A DNA stretch of 64,000 nt from a bacterium (lineage in GTDB: Bacteria > Myxococcota_A > Bradymonadia > UBA7976 > UBA1532). Location: contig JAUHXC010000022.1 of the NCBI GenBank assembly GCA_030427205.1, forward strand, positions 101,090 through 165,089, read 5' to 3'. Position 1 is the first letter of the stretch; every line of letters starts with the position of its first letter. Of this stretch, positions 7,749 to 17,277 are shown piece after piece. The position numbers were made by a program, and so were the translations under genes. The notes below the pieces were generated by a model. It made no database searches. It worked only from the letters and a program-made list of their open reading frames with translations, and had not been told where the DNA came from.

Positions 7749-8720
7749 TCACCCGCCACGGCGCGCTTCGAGCGTGCCGTTCATCCAATCGATCATCATC
7801 GGCCAGATGCGGCGCCGCGCGTCGGGGTGCACCGCCAGGTCGAGGTGGTTGAACTCACGCCCGTCCCCGTTGACCCGGCTCGCCGTGCGGACCCGCAGCT
7901 CGGGCCAATCGGCGCCGAAGCCGTGGGGATCACACTGCCAGGGCGGCGCGAGGCCGTCGGTGGGCGCCGTCACCACCAGCGTCGGGCCCCACGCGGGTCC
8001 GGGCGGTGGCAGGTCGGGCAGCAGCCGCGGCACCGCCGAGCCGGCGCCGGGCGTATGCCATGCGCGGCGCTGCGCTGCGGGCATGGGCGCCAGCCCGGCG
8101 CGGATCAACGGCCGATGCACCTTCGCGGGCAGGCCATGGGTCAACAGCAGCCGGATCACGCGGCGCCCGCCGACCCGATGCCGTTCGAAGCTGCGCCAGG
8201 TGGGCGCGCCGTCGGCGGTCAGCACCCCCCGAACCGCCGCCGAGAAGCCGCCGCTCGCGATCGGCGCGCCGACGCCGATGCGCCCGGTGAAACGGGCCGG
8301 GCAGCGGTAGAGCGCGGTGCCGCCCAGGTCGAGGCCGATGCCGAAGAGCGGGCCGCGCACCGCCGCTGCGATCGGGGTCAGCGTCGCCGACCAGTCTCCG
8401 GCCGGATCGAGCTCGGGCGCGATCACCGTATAGCCGGCGGCCGCCAGCGTCGGGGCGAGTCCGCCGGAGCCCGGCAGATCCCACAGCGCCGATCGGGTGC
8501 CGAGCCCGTGCACCAGCAGCGCCGTGGCCCCGTTTGCCCTCTGGGGCCGCCAGATGCGCCGCGGGGGCCGATCGCCGGTCAGGCCGGGCAGATGCACCGG
8601 CCCCCCACCGCAGCCGCCCAGCGGGCCGCCCAGGGCCCCTGCGGCGATGCTGCCCAGCGCGCGCAGCGCCGCGCGACGCCCGATCTGCGGCGGGCGTCGG
8701 CTCCCATCGGCGTCAATCAC
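7749..8720 (-). CDS. Exported alpha/beta-hydrolase-fold protein with Asp at the nucleophile elbow
   Basis: 323 aa. The N terminus has a Tat-like twin arginine (GRRAALRALGS) and a Gly/Ala-rich stretch ending in LGGC, so it may be a Tat-exported lipoprotein. The hydrolase fold shows LLVHGLGTRSALWDL (oxyanion strand) and a C-terminal NHLDLAVHPDARRRI with the likely catalytic His. The nucleophile elbow reads GIGLDLGG: Asp where its neighbour at 8713 has Ser (VGHSMGG). The two proteins align in layout and are probably tandem paralogues. Start is GTG at 8720, overlapping the stop of the upstream gene by 8 bp (GTGATTGA), so they are translationally coupled. Substrate unknown. Confidence 0.8.
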   Translation of the reverse strand: MIDADGSRRPPQIGRRAALRALGSIAAGALGGPLGGCGGGPVHLPGLTGDRPPRRIWRPQRANGATALLVHGLGTRSALWDLPGSGGLAPTLAAAGYTVIAPELDPAGDWSATLTPIAAAVRGPLFGIGLDLGGTALYRCPARFTGRIGVGAPIASGGFSAAVRGVLTADGAPTWRSFERHRVGGRRVIRLLLTHGLPAKVHRPLIRAGLAPMPAAQRRAWHTPGAGSAVPRLLPDLPPPGPAWGPTLVVTAPTDGLAPPWQCDPHGFGADWPELRVRTASRVNGDGREFNHLDLAVHPDARRRIWPMMIDWMNGTLEARRGG

Positions 8721-9855
8721 GGGCCACCAGCCAGTCGTGGATCAGCGGAAAGACATCCCGCGGCGCCGCCGCGCCCAGCGTCAGATCGACGTGGCCAAAG
8801 TCGGCGTCGGCGCCATTGGCCCGGCTGAGGATGACCAGCCGCTTGGTCGCGCTGCCCAGCGCATGCCACGCCCGCATCATCGAGGCCGGCGGCGCGAGGT
8901 GATCGAGCACGCCGCCGAGCAGCAGGGTCGGCACCTCGATGTCGGCCATGGCCGCGGTGTAGTCGTGGCGCCCGTCGGCGGATTGCAGTCGCCCGGCGAC
9001 GAGCGAGTCGTAGAACTGGCGCACCACCCGGGCCGGCAGGTTCGCGGTGCCGTGGGCCGCCATGCGCCGGGCGCTGCCCGGGCGCAGGTTGTCGAGGTTC
9101 CACAGCATGTGCAGCGGCCACACCGCCTTCTGGTCGGCCCAGGGCGCGCCGAGCAACGACAGGGTGCCGGTGGGCAGCTCGTCGAAGAAGAACTCGGCGA
9201 GCGGCAGCAGCGCGCCGCTCTCGCGCAGCCAGCCGACGTGAACCGGCAGCACCGCCGGCGAGCCGACCGCCACGAGGGAGCGCACCCGGCGCTGGTCTCC
9301 GCGCGGCAGCCAGCCGTACATCACGATGCCGCCCATGCTGTGCCCCACCCAATGCACCGGGCGGCCGCCGTGGCGCGCCGAGACGGCCTCGATCGCCGCC
9401 GGCACGTCGTGCTCGACGTAGTCGTCCACCGACCAGGTGTACCCCCGGCCGCCGTAGCCGCCCCACCGCCGGGCCTCGCCGCCGCCGCGCAGATCGAGCG
9501 CGTAGACCGCGAAGCCCCGCCGCTGCAGCCAGGCGGCGAAGCTCACCTCGTCGTCCAGATCCCAGGTGTAGGTATTGCTCATGATCCCATGGCACAGGAT
9601 CACTGGATGGGTTCTCGGTGCGGTCCGCGGGTCGGCGGGGAAGTGACGCAGCGCGATCTGCGCCCCGTCGGCGGTGGGCACGCGCAGCGTCTCGGCGTGG
9701 CGCTCGCCGACGGGGTACATGCCCGCCGCGCAGCCGGCGAGCAGCGTCGATACGAGCAGCGTCGATACGAGCAGCGTCGATACGAGCAGCGCCGGCACGA
9801 TCAGGGCCGCGACCGCCGCGCTCGGGTTCGGCGCCCCGGGGGCGCGTCTGCTCAC
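8713..9855 (-). CDS. Lipoprotein alpha/beta hydrolase
   Basis: 380 aa with a lipoprotein signal whose hydrophobic core is a repeat (LLVST three times) ending in the lipobox LLAGC. The hydrolase core has PVILCHGIMSNTYTWDL, the GxSxG elbow WVGHSMGG, an acid candidate in LLLGGVLDHLAPP and the His in DFGHVDLTLG. The Ser/Asp/His triad is plausible. Lipase or esterase activity in the periplasm or outer membrane is inferred. The GTG start at 9855 shares GTGA with the stop of the DUF368 gene, so the order DUF368 gene, this gene, 7749 gene forms a coupled operon. The frame is open further upstream, but that region is the antiparallel-free coding sequence of the DUF368 gene in another frame. Confidence 0.85.
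   Translation of the reverse strand: MSRRAPGAPNPSAAVAALIVPALLVSTLLVSTLLVSTLLAGCAAGMYPVGERHAETLRVPTADGAQIALRHFPADPRTAPRTHPVILCHGIMSNTYTWDLDDEVSFAAWLQRRGFAVYALDLRGGGEARRWGGYGGRGYTWSVDDYVEHDVPAAIEAVSARHGGRPVHWVGHSMGGIVMYGWLPRGDQRRVRSLVAVGSPAVLPVHVGWLRESGALLPLAEFFFDELPTGTLSLLGAPWADQKAVWPLHMLWNLDNLRPGSARRMAAHGTANLPARVVRQFYDSLVAGRLQSADGRHDYTAAMADIEVPTLLLGGVLDHLAPPASMMRAWHALGSATKRLVILSRANGADADFGHVDLTLGAAAPRDVFPLIHDWLVARD
9741..9791 (-). repeat. 15-bp tandem repeat in a signal peptide
   Basis: Three full copies plus a partial of a 15-bp unit (GCAGCGTCGATACGA on the plus strand) encode LVSTL repeats in the hydrophobic core of the lipoprotein signal. Slippage would change core length by five residues without a frameshift. 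Confidence 0.85.
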
Positions 9856-11111
9856 GGGGTCGACGGGGTCGAGTTGCGTCGGCGATCGACCTGATCGAGC
9901 ACGATCACCGCAACCCCGGCGGCCAGGGCGACGCCGATCACCACCGCCCACGACGCGCGACCGCTGCCGGTCTCTTCGAGCACCACCGCGCCCGGCAGGC
10001 GCAGCGCGCCGATCATCAGGCCGGTCAGCGCCATCATCGTCAGGTCGTGGGCCCGTTCGAACAGCCAGCCGACGACCCGGCTGAAGGCGAGCATGCCCAG
10101 GGCGATGCCGACGAGGAAGGTGGCGAAGAAGAAGACGTCGGCCGTCCAGGCGTGCGCCGTCAGGCCGCTGAGCGGATCCATCGGGCGGCCGAGGAAGCCG
10201 AGCACATGGCCCACCGTCTGGTGCAGCGCGGTGAACACCGCGTGGTACTGGCCGAGAAACAACAGCAGGAACGAGCCCGACAGGCCCGGCAGCACCATCG
10301 CCGAGATCGCGATGACCCCGCACAGGAAGATCCACCACAGCGGGGCCCGCTGCTCTTCGAGCACCACCAGCTGCGGGGTCTGCTCGACCCACGCCACCAG
10401 GGCGGCCTTGTCGTTGAAGACCTTCAGGTTCGGCACCTTCTCGCCCGGTGTCTTGTCGAGCACGCCCTTCTCATCGAAGACCACCGCCAGGGCCGCGGGG
10501 GCCGCGGCGTCCCGCTGGCGGATCACCGCGTCGAGGTCGTTGCGGTGGCGCAGCTTGCCCGGATAGAGCACCGCGCTGGCGCCGTCGTCGTGGCGGGCCA
10601 CCGAGAGGGCGATGCCGTCGGGCTGCAGGCCGACCACCGTCCACGCGCCGATCGCGGCGGCTGCGAGCATCAGGAAGCCGGCGACGTTGCGGGTGCGGAC
10701 CCGGGTCAGCGGGATCCAGGCCGAGGCGAGGATCAAACCGAAGAACAGCGCGTAGGTCGGCGCGGGGTGGTCGACCATCAACCCGGTGATGAGCTTGCTC
10801 AGCGCGACGATGGCGACGGCGATGCCGGCCAGCACCGGGATGAGCACCGGCCAGTGCATCGCCTTGAACTCGGTCCACGACTCGCCGACGCGGCCCTTGA
10901 GCAACGGCCCGAGGAACGCCGGCGAGATCGAGCGCAGCGCGTTGATGAAGTACTCGTAGATGCCCGTGATGAAGGCGATCGTGCCGCCGCTGACCCCGGG
11001 GACCACGTCGGCGGCGCCCATCAGGAAGCCGCGGGCGAAGAGCCCGGCGCCGAAGCGGGGGGTGAAGACCGGGCGTGGGGCCCGCTGATCGGACGGTCGA
11101 GGGTCGGTCAC
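9852..11111 (-). CDS. DUF368-family membrane protein (putative undecaprenyl-phosphate translocase)
   Basis: 419 aa, multi-spanning. The hallmark pair is present: GAADVVPGVSGGTIAF near the N terminus and AMVLPGLSGSFLLLFLG in the second half, an inverted-repeat pattern typical of DUF368. Family knowledge: members include PopT, which recycles undecaprenyl phosphate across the cytoplasmic membrane. A hydrophilic insert of about 80 residues (roughly 170-250), including GEKVPNLKVFNDKAALVAWVE, lies between the halves and is probably extracytoplasmic. AAGGA lies upstream of the GTG at 11111. It is first in the operon with the two hydrolases. Confidence 0.9.
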   Translation of the reverse strand: MTDPRPSDQRAPRPVFTPRFGAGLFARGFLMGAADVVPGVSGGTIAFITGIYEYFINALRSISPAFLGPLLKGRVGESWTEFKAMHWPVLIPVLAGIAVAIVALSKLITGLMVDHPAPTYALFFGLILASAWIPLTRVRTRNVAGFLMLAAAAIGAWTVVGLQPDGIALSVARHDDGASAVLYPGKLRHRNDLDAVIRQRDAAAPAALAVVFDEKGVLDKTPGEKVPNLKVFNDKAALVAWVEQTPQLVVLEEQRAPLWWIFLCGVIAISAMVLPGLSGSFLLLFLGQYHAVFTALHQTVGHVLGFLGRPMDPLSGLTAHAWTADVFFFATFLVGIALGMLAFSRVVGWLFERAHDLTMMALTGLMIGALRLPGAVVLEETGSGRASWAVVIGVALAAGVAVIVLDQVDRRRNSTPSTP

Positions 11112-11248
11112 GGCGCATCCTTCGGTGAGTACCGGGACGCGCAGGATAGTCGGCCGGGCCGCCGAATCAAGCGGCCCGTGCCTGGGTGGGCGGCGGCGGG
11201 GCTCGGAGGCGCGGTGGCGCCGCGGTCGTCAGAAGGCTCTGCGGCCGC

Positions 11249-11878
11249 TCAGGCCGCCGGCTGGAACGCCGACAGCGCGCTGCGCAGGCGGCCATAGGCC
11301 CGATGGGCGCGGATGCGGGCGGCGCCCTCCTTGATGCCGAGGGTATCGGCCACCTCGCGGAAGGGCCGCTCCTCGAGCTTGTGCAGCGCGACGACGGTGC
11401 GCTGCGAGTCGGGCAGGCCGTCCACCGCGGCGCGCACGGCTTCGATGACCTCGAAGCGCTCGGCGTCGGGCGGCTCGACGCCGACCGGCTCGGGCAGCGC
11501 GCCCTCGCGGGTCAGATCCTCGCGGGCCCGGCCGCGACGGCGCATGTCGTCGATGGCCACGTTGCGGGCGATGGACAGGATCCACGGCCCGACCGGCGCG
11601 CCTCTGCGGTAGCGATGGCGCGCGCGGTGCACCTTGAGGAAGGTCTTCTGCAGCAGATCCTCGGCCCGCTGCGGGCCGGTCCACTGGCGCAGACGGGCCA
11701 GCAGCAGCGGAGACAGCTCGCCGTAGACCCGCTCGAAAGCGGCGGCGTCGCCGTCGACGTAGCGCCCCATGGCGTCGGTGACCGCCTGCCAGCGCGTCTG
11801 CTCGGGGTCCACGGCGGGGGCCTGGCGGGTGGCGATCTGGCTGGCGGCGATCCGGGCGGTGGCGGGCATGGCGGTCAT
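11249..11878 (-). CDS. ECF-type RNA polymerase sigma factor
   Basis: 209 aa. Sigma region 2 is seen in AAAFERVYGELSPLLLARL through RAEDLLQKTFLKVHRAR and PWILSIARNVAIDDMRRR. Region 4 is LPDSQRTVVALHKLEERPF with the HTH REVADTLGIKEGAARIRAHR. There is no C-terminal extension and no anti-sigma gene next to it. Its ATG shares ATGA with the stop of the AhpD-like gene, so the pair is co-translated. Transcription appears to come from the sigma-54 promoter at 12486-12501. Control by expression rather than by an anti-sigma factor is inferred. The Arg-rich 12490 extension of the frame overlaps the neighbour and is not real. Confidence 0.9.
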   Translation of the reverse strand: MTAMPATARIAASQIATRQAPAVDPEQTRWQAVTDAMGRYVDGDAAAFERVYGELSPLLLARLRQWTGPQRAEDLLQKTFLKVHRARHRYRRGAPVGPWILSIARNVAIDDMRRRGRAREDLTREGALPEPVGVEPPDAERFEVIEAVRAAVDGLPDSQRTVVALHKLEERPFREVADTLGIKEGAARIRAHRAYGRLRSALSAFQPAA

Positions 11879-12456
11879 CGGTTGTCTCCGGCGTCGGGGG
11901 TTTGGCGTTCGGTGCACGGGCCCTGGGGGCAGACCTTGGGGAAATCCACCGGGGTCTGGGCCGCCTCGGTCATCAAGTTCAGGAAGACATGCATCGAGAC
12001 GAAGGCGATGAGCTCGACGAGCGCCTTGTCGTCGAAGCCCGCGGCGCGCAGCGCCTCGACGGCCTCGTCGTCGATCTGACCGCGCTGTACGACCAGTGCC
12101 CGGGTGAACCGCAGCACCGCCTCGCGGCGCGGGTCGGGATCCATCGCCCAGCGGCTGTCGTCGATGCGGTCGGGGCACAGCCCGGTCTTCTCGCCCAGCG
12201 CGGTATGGGCCGACAGGCAGTAGGTGCAGCCGTTGGCCTGGGCCACCGCCAGCGCGACCTGCTCCATCAGAGCCGGGTCGAGCGTGCCGCTGGTCAGCCC
12301 GCCGAACATGCCCAGCAGGTGGCGCAGTACGCTCGGGGCGTGAGCCAGGGTGCGCACGACGTTCGGTCGCAGCCCGGTGGCCGCCTCGTACTCTGCGACG
12401 AGGGCGCGTCCCTGCGGGCAGAGGTCGGTGGATTCCAGTGGTTCGATGCGGGCCAT
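11875..12456 (-). CDS. AhpD/carboxymuconolactone-decarboxylase-like peroxidase
   Basis: 193 aa, all-helical CMD fold with the peroxidatic motif NGCTYCLSAH (CxxC followed by His), as in AhpD-type alkylhydroperoxidases. Family role: thiol-dependent reduction of peroxides, or a decarboxylase-like scaffold. The ATG at 12456 is preferred over 12468: GGAG lies 8 nt upstream of it, and the sigma-54 promoter would start transcription near 12475. A C-terminal tail with two Cys (VCPQGPC) is unusual and might act as a resolving thiol pair. First gene of a two-gene operon with the ECF sigma factor, a common partnership for CMD proteins. Confidence 0.88.
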   Translation of the reverse strand: MARIEPLESTDLCPQGRALVAEYEAATGLRPNVVRTLAHAPSVLRHLLGMFGGLTSGTLDPALMEQVALAVAQANGCTYCLSAHTALGEKTGLCPDRIDDSRWAMDPDPRREAVLRFTRALVVQRGQIDDEAVEALRAAGFDDKALVELIAFVSMHVFLNLMTEAAQTPVDFPKVCPQGPCTERQTPDAGDNR

Positions 12457-12485
12457 CGGTCTCTCCATCGTCTGCCATACTCTTC

Positions 12486-12501
12486 AGCACGGGCCGTGCC
12501 A
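12486..12501 (-). promoter_or_regulatory. Sigma-54 (-24/-12) promoter for the AhpD-like/ECF sigma operon
   Basis: On the minus strand the sequence is TGGCACGGCCCGTGCT, matching TGGCAC-N5-TTGCW at 10 of the 11 specified positions and with exact GG-N10-GC spacing. Transcription would begin about 12 nt downstream, near 12475, leaving a short leader containing GGAG before the ATG at 12456. A divergent sigma-54 activator gene faces it. Confidence 0.75.
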
Positions 12502-12589
12502 GCCCGTCGTCAGCGGCCGGATTCGGCCGCAGACCACGCCCGGTGGTGCATGTGACCCGTCGCGCGCGCAGATCGGCTCACCGAGCCGC

Positions 12590-12644
12590 CACGAGATGTC
12601 GTTGTGGTCACGAGATCCCGTGGTCGCCGCCACGAGATGTCGTG
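12590..12644. promoter_or_regulatory. Three palindromic operator/enhancer sites
   Basis: Three 14-bp sites share CACGA-N4-TCGTG: 12590-12603 (last base T), 12609-12622 (CACGAGATCCCGTG) and 12631-12644. Centre spacings are 19 and 22 bp, about two helical turns each. They lie 90-150 bp upstream of the sigma-54 promoter and end 13 bp before the activator's ATG. That fits enhancer sites for the NorR-like protein plus autoregulation. Classical NorR also uses three sites in the intergenic region, but with a different consensus. Confidence 0.75.
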
Positions 12645-12657
12645 ATAGAGTGCGGGC

Positions 12658-14169
<1,512 letters not shown>

Positions 14170-14275
14170 TGTGGCGTGTCGAGCCGACCACGGTCGCCGG
14201 CGTCGAGCGCACCCGCGTGTAACGCCCAGCGGGTTGTCCGGGCGCAGACGTCCCGTGGAGCGCCGTTTCTGGCCT

Positions 14276-14291
14276 TGGATCGAATCGTGCT
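14276..14291 (+). promoter_or_regulatory. Possible sigma-54 promoter before the second dksA/traR-type gene
   Basis: TGGATCGAATCGTGCT keeps GG-N10-GC and shares the GTGCT half with the stronger promoter at 12486-12501. The -24 half is degenerate (TGGATC). GG-N10-GC arises often by chance in GC-rich DNA, so this is only a candidate. Confidence 0.3.
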
Positions 14292-14342
14292 TTGCACCGC
14301 GCCGAGCCCGCCATGCCGACGGGCCGCTCCCCGAGGTGCCTC

Positions 14343-14684
14343 ATGCGACCCGCCCCTGTGGACCTGCGCCAGCGACTCCAGTCGGAGCTCGATACGCTGC
14401 TGGCGCGACACGACACGATCGATGCTCACCTGCACAACGCCGATCGGGATGTGCCCGGCGACTGGACCGACCGGGCTCAGCTGTTCGAGAACGACACCGT
14501 GCTCGAGGCGCTCGATGGGCGCACCCGCGCCCGCATCGTGCAGATCCGGCTGGCCCTCGAGCGCCTGGGTGATCCCGCCTGGGGCCGGTGCGTGCGCTGC
14601 AGCGAGCCGATCCCGCCCGCGCGGCTGGCGGCGCTGCCGACGACGATGGTGTGCAAGTCGTGCGCGGAGGCCGTCGGCCAGTAG
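14343..14684 (+). CDS. Small DksA/TraR-type zinc-finger protein
   Basis: 113 aa. A helical N-terminal half (DLRQRLQSELDTLLARHDTIDAHL) precedes the C4 finger CVRC ... CKSC. GAGGTG lies 5 nt before the ATG. Compared with the protein at 7275 it lacks the DxxDxA tip, so it belongs to the shorter DksA-like/TraR group. Family role: RNA polymerase modulation through the secondary channel. It follows the NorR-like gene in the same direction with a 173-bp gap, suggesting its own promoter. Confidence 0.85.
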   Translation: MRPAPVDLRQRLQSELDTLLARHDTIDAHLHNADRDVPGDWTDRAQLFENDTVLEALDGRTRARIVQIRLALERLGDPAWGRCVRCSEPIPPARLAALPTTMVCKSCAEAVGQ

Positions 14685-14689
14685 CGCTG

Positions 14690-15610
14690 TCAGCCGGCCT
14701 CGCGGGCCGCGCGCCGGGCCCGCCCGCGCTGCTGGATCACCAGGGCGCCGAGAATGAGGGCCAGCCCGACGAAGACCGATGGGTGGATCGGCTCGCCGAG
14801 CACATGGGCGATCAGAAACAGCGAGATGAACGGCGCGACGAAGATCAGGTTGCCGATGCGCGCGGTATCGTCGGTCAGCTTGAGCGCCATCAGCCACGCG
14901 ACGAAGGCGAGCCCCATCTCGAAGAGGCCCACGTAGGCCGCCGCGAGCAGGCCGCGCGGATCGAAGACGGCGAAGTCCGACAGCAGGCCGCAGGCCAGCG
15001 CGGTCGGGGGCAGGCCGCAGAGGAAGCACAGCAGCAGACCGACGACGGGGTCGGCGTCGTCGCGGGTATTGCCGATCCAATACAGCGCCCAGAGGATCGT
15101 GCTGGCCAGCACGAAGCCTACGCCCAGCATGTCGGCCCCGGCCAGCGCGCCGACGTCGCCGCGGGTCGAGATCACCACCACGCCGAGATAGCCGATCACG
15201 ATCGCCGCCCAGTCGCTGCGGTGCACCCGCTGGCCGAGCAGCGGCACCGACAGCAGGGTCAGCGTGATCGCCCAGGTGTAGTTGAGCGGCTGAGCCTGCT
15301 GGGCCAGCAGCCGGTCGTAGCCTTCGAACAGCGTCAGGTAGTACAGGCAGGGGTTGATCAGCCCCAGGCCGATATAGAGGCCGGGGCGCGCGGCGAAGGC
15401 GGCGGGCAGCTGGCGCAGCGTGCCCCGCCGCCAGGCCGCCGCGGCCAGGACCCCGGTCGAGACCAGCGCCGAGACGAGCAAGAGCTGGGTCGGGCTGTAG
15501 TAGCGCAGCGCGATCTTGAAGGCGGTGGCGACCGTCGACCACATCAGCACCGCGGCGAGCCCGTAGAGGGTGGCCTTGCGCGGGTCGGTCGTCGCGGCGG
15601 GCGGGCTCAT
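14690..15610 (-). CDS. EamA/DMT-family transporter
   Basis: 306 aa with about ten hydrophobic helices in two EamA halves (GLAAVLMWSTVATAFKIAL in the first; GVGFVLASTILWALYWIG in the second). The C-terminal tail is Arg-rich (RGRARRAAREAG), as expected for a cytoplasmic end. Family role: export or import of metabolites such as amino acids; substrate unknown. It is 13 bp downstream of the FadL gene on the same strand, so probably co-transcribed. The stop lies 5 bp from the convergent dksA/traR-type gene. Confidence 0.9.
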   Translation of the reverse strand: MSPPAATTDPRKATLYGLAAVLMWSTVATAFKIALRYYSPTQLLLVSALVSTGVLAAAAWRRGTLRQLPAAFAARPGLYIGLGLINPCLYYLTLFEGYDRLLAQQAQPLNYTWAITLTLLSVPLLGQRVHRSDWAAIVIGYLGVVVISTRGDVGALAGADMLGVGFVLASTILWALYWIGNTRDDADPVVGLLLCFLCGLPPTALACGLLSDFAVFDPRGLLAAAYVGLFEMGLAFVAWLMALKLTDDTARIGNLIFVAPFISLFLIAHVLGEPIHPSVFVGLALILGALVIQQRGRARRAAREAG

Positions 15611-15623
15611 GGGCCGGCGGCGG

Positions 15624-17177
15624 TCAGAACGAGGCGCTGATGGCCATCGACAGCAGGTCGAACGACGACTCGAAGGTGCCCGCGTTGGCGACCACGCCGG
15701 TGTAGCCGCCGCAGTCGTCGGGGCACTGGGCGATGGGCCGCTGCTGCACGACCTTGCCGTTCTGCTCGGCGACGGTGCGGTCTTCCTGGAAGGTGTGGGC
15801 GTAGGCCACGACCAGATCGATGCGCGTATCGTCGCCGGTGTAGATCGGGGCTTCGAGGCCGGCGCCGATGCCGACCCGATCGACGGTCAGGAAGTCGAGG
15901 TGGGTGTAGTACGGGTGGCTCGCCCCCTGCTCGAAGTAGCCGCCGAGGCTGAGCTTGAGCAGGCCGGGCAGGGCGTTCCAGGTGCCGCCGAGGCGCACGC
16001 TGAAGGTATCGCGCCAGCGCTTGCTGATGCTGACGTCCTGCACCGGCGCGCCGCCGGCGAGCAGGATGCTGCCCTCGAGGTCGGCGTCGAAGGACTCGAT
16101 GATCGAGTAGGCCTCGTAGACGACGTCGAGCTCGATGTCGAAGATCTCCGCCTGCGAGAGGTCGCTGGCTTCGACCACCTTGGCCTCGACCCGCGGCGCG
16201 CGGTGCACGTAGCGCAGCCCGAGGCGGGCGGTCATCGGCAGCGGGATCTCGAGCTTGGCGCTGTTGCCCGGCACCTCGAGCTGCGCCTCGGTGAACGGCG
16301 ACTGCCCGGGCACATTGGCCAGCTCGATGTCGCCTTCGCCTTGGAAGACCACCGGCACCACCCGGCCCGACAGCGCGATCTCGAACGCGTCGTGCGGGCG
16401 CCACCACGCGCCGATGATGCCGGTGGGCACCGGGTCGGCGTCCAGGGCCAGGGTCGCTTCCACGTCCCATGAGCTGGAGTAGGGGCTGAGGCTCTCGACC
16501 GCGGCCTCTTCGTCGATGGGCGCGGTGACCCCGTCGGTGACCAGCGAGTAGCGCATGCGCGGCAGCGACGCGGCCTGGAAGGTGGCGCCGATGCCGAAGT
16601 CCTCGGTGCCCCAGGCGACCGAGGCCCCGTAGAACAGCATCAGCGAGTCCATCTCGGTGAGCATGTAGCGCTGACCGCCGGTGCTCGGGTAGCTCACCTT
16701 GCCGGTGGAGTTGGGCCCGTAGATCGAGAAGCCGAAGGTCCAGTCGCCGACCCCGTAGGCGGCGGCGAGCGTACCGCCCAGGCCGAAGAACGGCGTCTCG
16801 TTCTCGACGGGCGCGAACGGATCCTGCCCCTCGTAGACGTCGGTCGGCGGCAGCACGCTCTCCGCCCGGGTGAACGTCGCGAAGTGCCAGACCAGGTTGT
16901 GGCTGTACATCAACTGCAGCCCGTCGAGCTTCACCAGCGCGCCGGGGTTGTGGATGCCGGCCGTCGGATCGTCGGCCTTGGCCGAGAACGCGCCGCCGCG
17001 GCCGACGGCGCGCGCGCCCTGCTCGGGGATCTCCAGACCCGAGGCGCGGGCCTCACCACCGAGACCCGGCGTCAGCGCCAGGAGCGTCGCCGCCAGCAGG
17101 CTCGCTGCCCATACGGGCGTCATCGTGCCGGAGCCTGTCAGGACGGGGGCAGGGGTCGGCCTCGCATTCACTCGCAT
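15624..17177 (-). CDS. FadL/OMPP1/TodX-family outer-membrane transport protein
   Basis: 517 aa. A signal peptide is followed by the family hallmark ASGLEIPEQGARAVGRGGAF and DDPTAGIHNPGALVKL (NPA region). Alternating beta strands run to a C-terminal aromatic residue (LSMAISASF), as in outer-membrane barrels. Family role: uptake of hydrophobic molecules such as long-chain fatty acids or aromatic compounds. GGGAGA upstream supports the ATG at 17177; the open frame to 17597 overlaps the divergent gene's promoter and is not needed. Divergent from the lipoprotein gene at 17278 with 100 bp between starts. Confidence 0.92.
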   Translation of the reverse strand: MRVNARPTPAPVLTGSGTMTPVWAASLLAATLLALTPGLGGEARASGLEIPEQGARAVGRGGAFSAKADDPTAGIHNPGALVKLDGLQLMYSHNLVWHFATFTRAESVLPPTDVYEGQDPFAPVENETPFFGLGGTLAAAYGVGDWTFGFSIYGPNSTGKVSYPSTGGQRYMLTEMDSLMLFYGASVAWGTEDFGIGATFQAASLPRMRYSLVTDGVTAPIDEEAAVESLSPYSSSWDVEATLALDADPVPTGIIGAWWRPHDAFEIALSGRVVPVVFQGEGDIELANVPGQSPFTEAQLEVPGNSAKLEIPLPMTARLGLRYVHRAPRVEAKVVEASDLSQAEIFDIELDVVYEAYSIIESFDADLEGSILLAGGAPVQDVSISKRWRDTFSVRLGGTWNALPGLLKLSLGGYFEQGASHPYYTHLDFLTVDRVGIGAGLEAPIYTGDDTRIDLVVAYAHTFQEDRTVAEQNGKVVQQRPIAQCPDDCGGYTGVVANAGTFESSFDLLSMAISASF

Positions 17178-17277
17178 CGATCTCCCTCGATATGCTCGCT
17201 TTGGATACGCGTCGTGCTTGAAGCTGCGCACCGGCCGGGCCAATGTAGCCCGGATGACGCCACAGGGAAGGGAAAAG

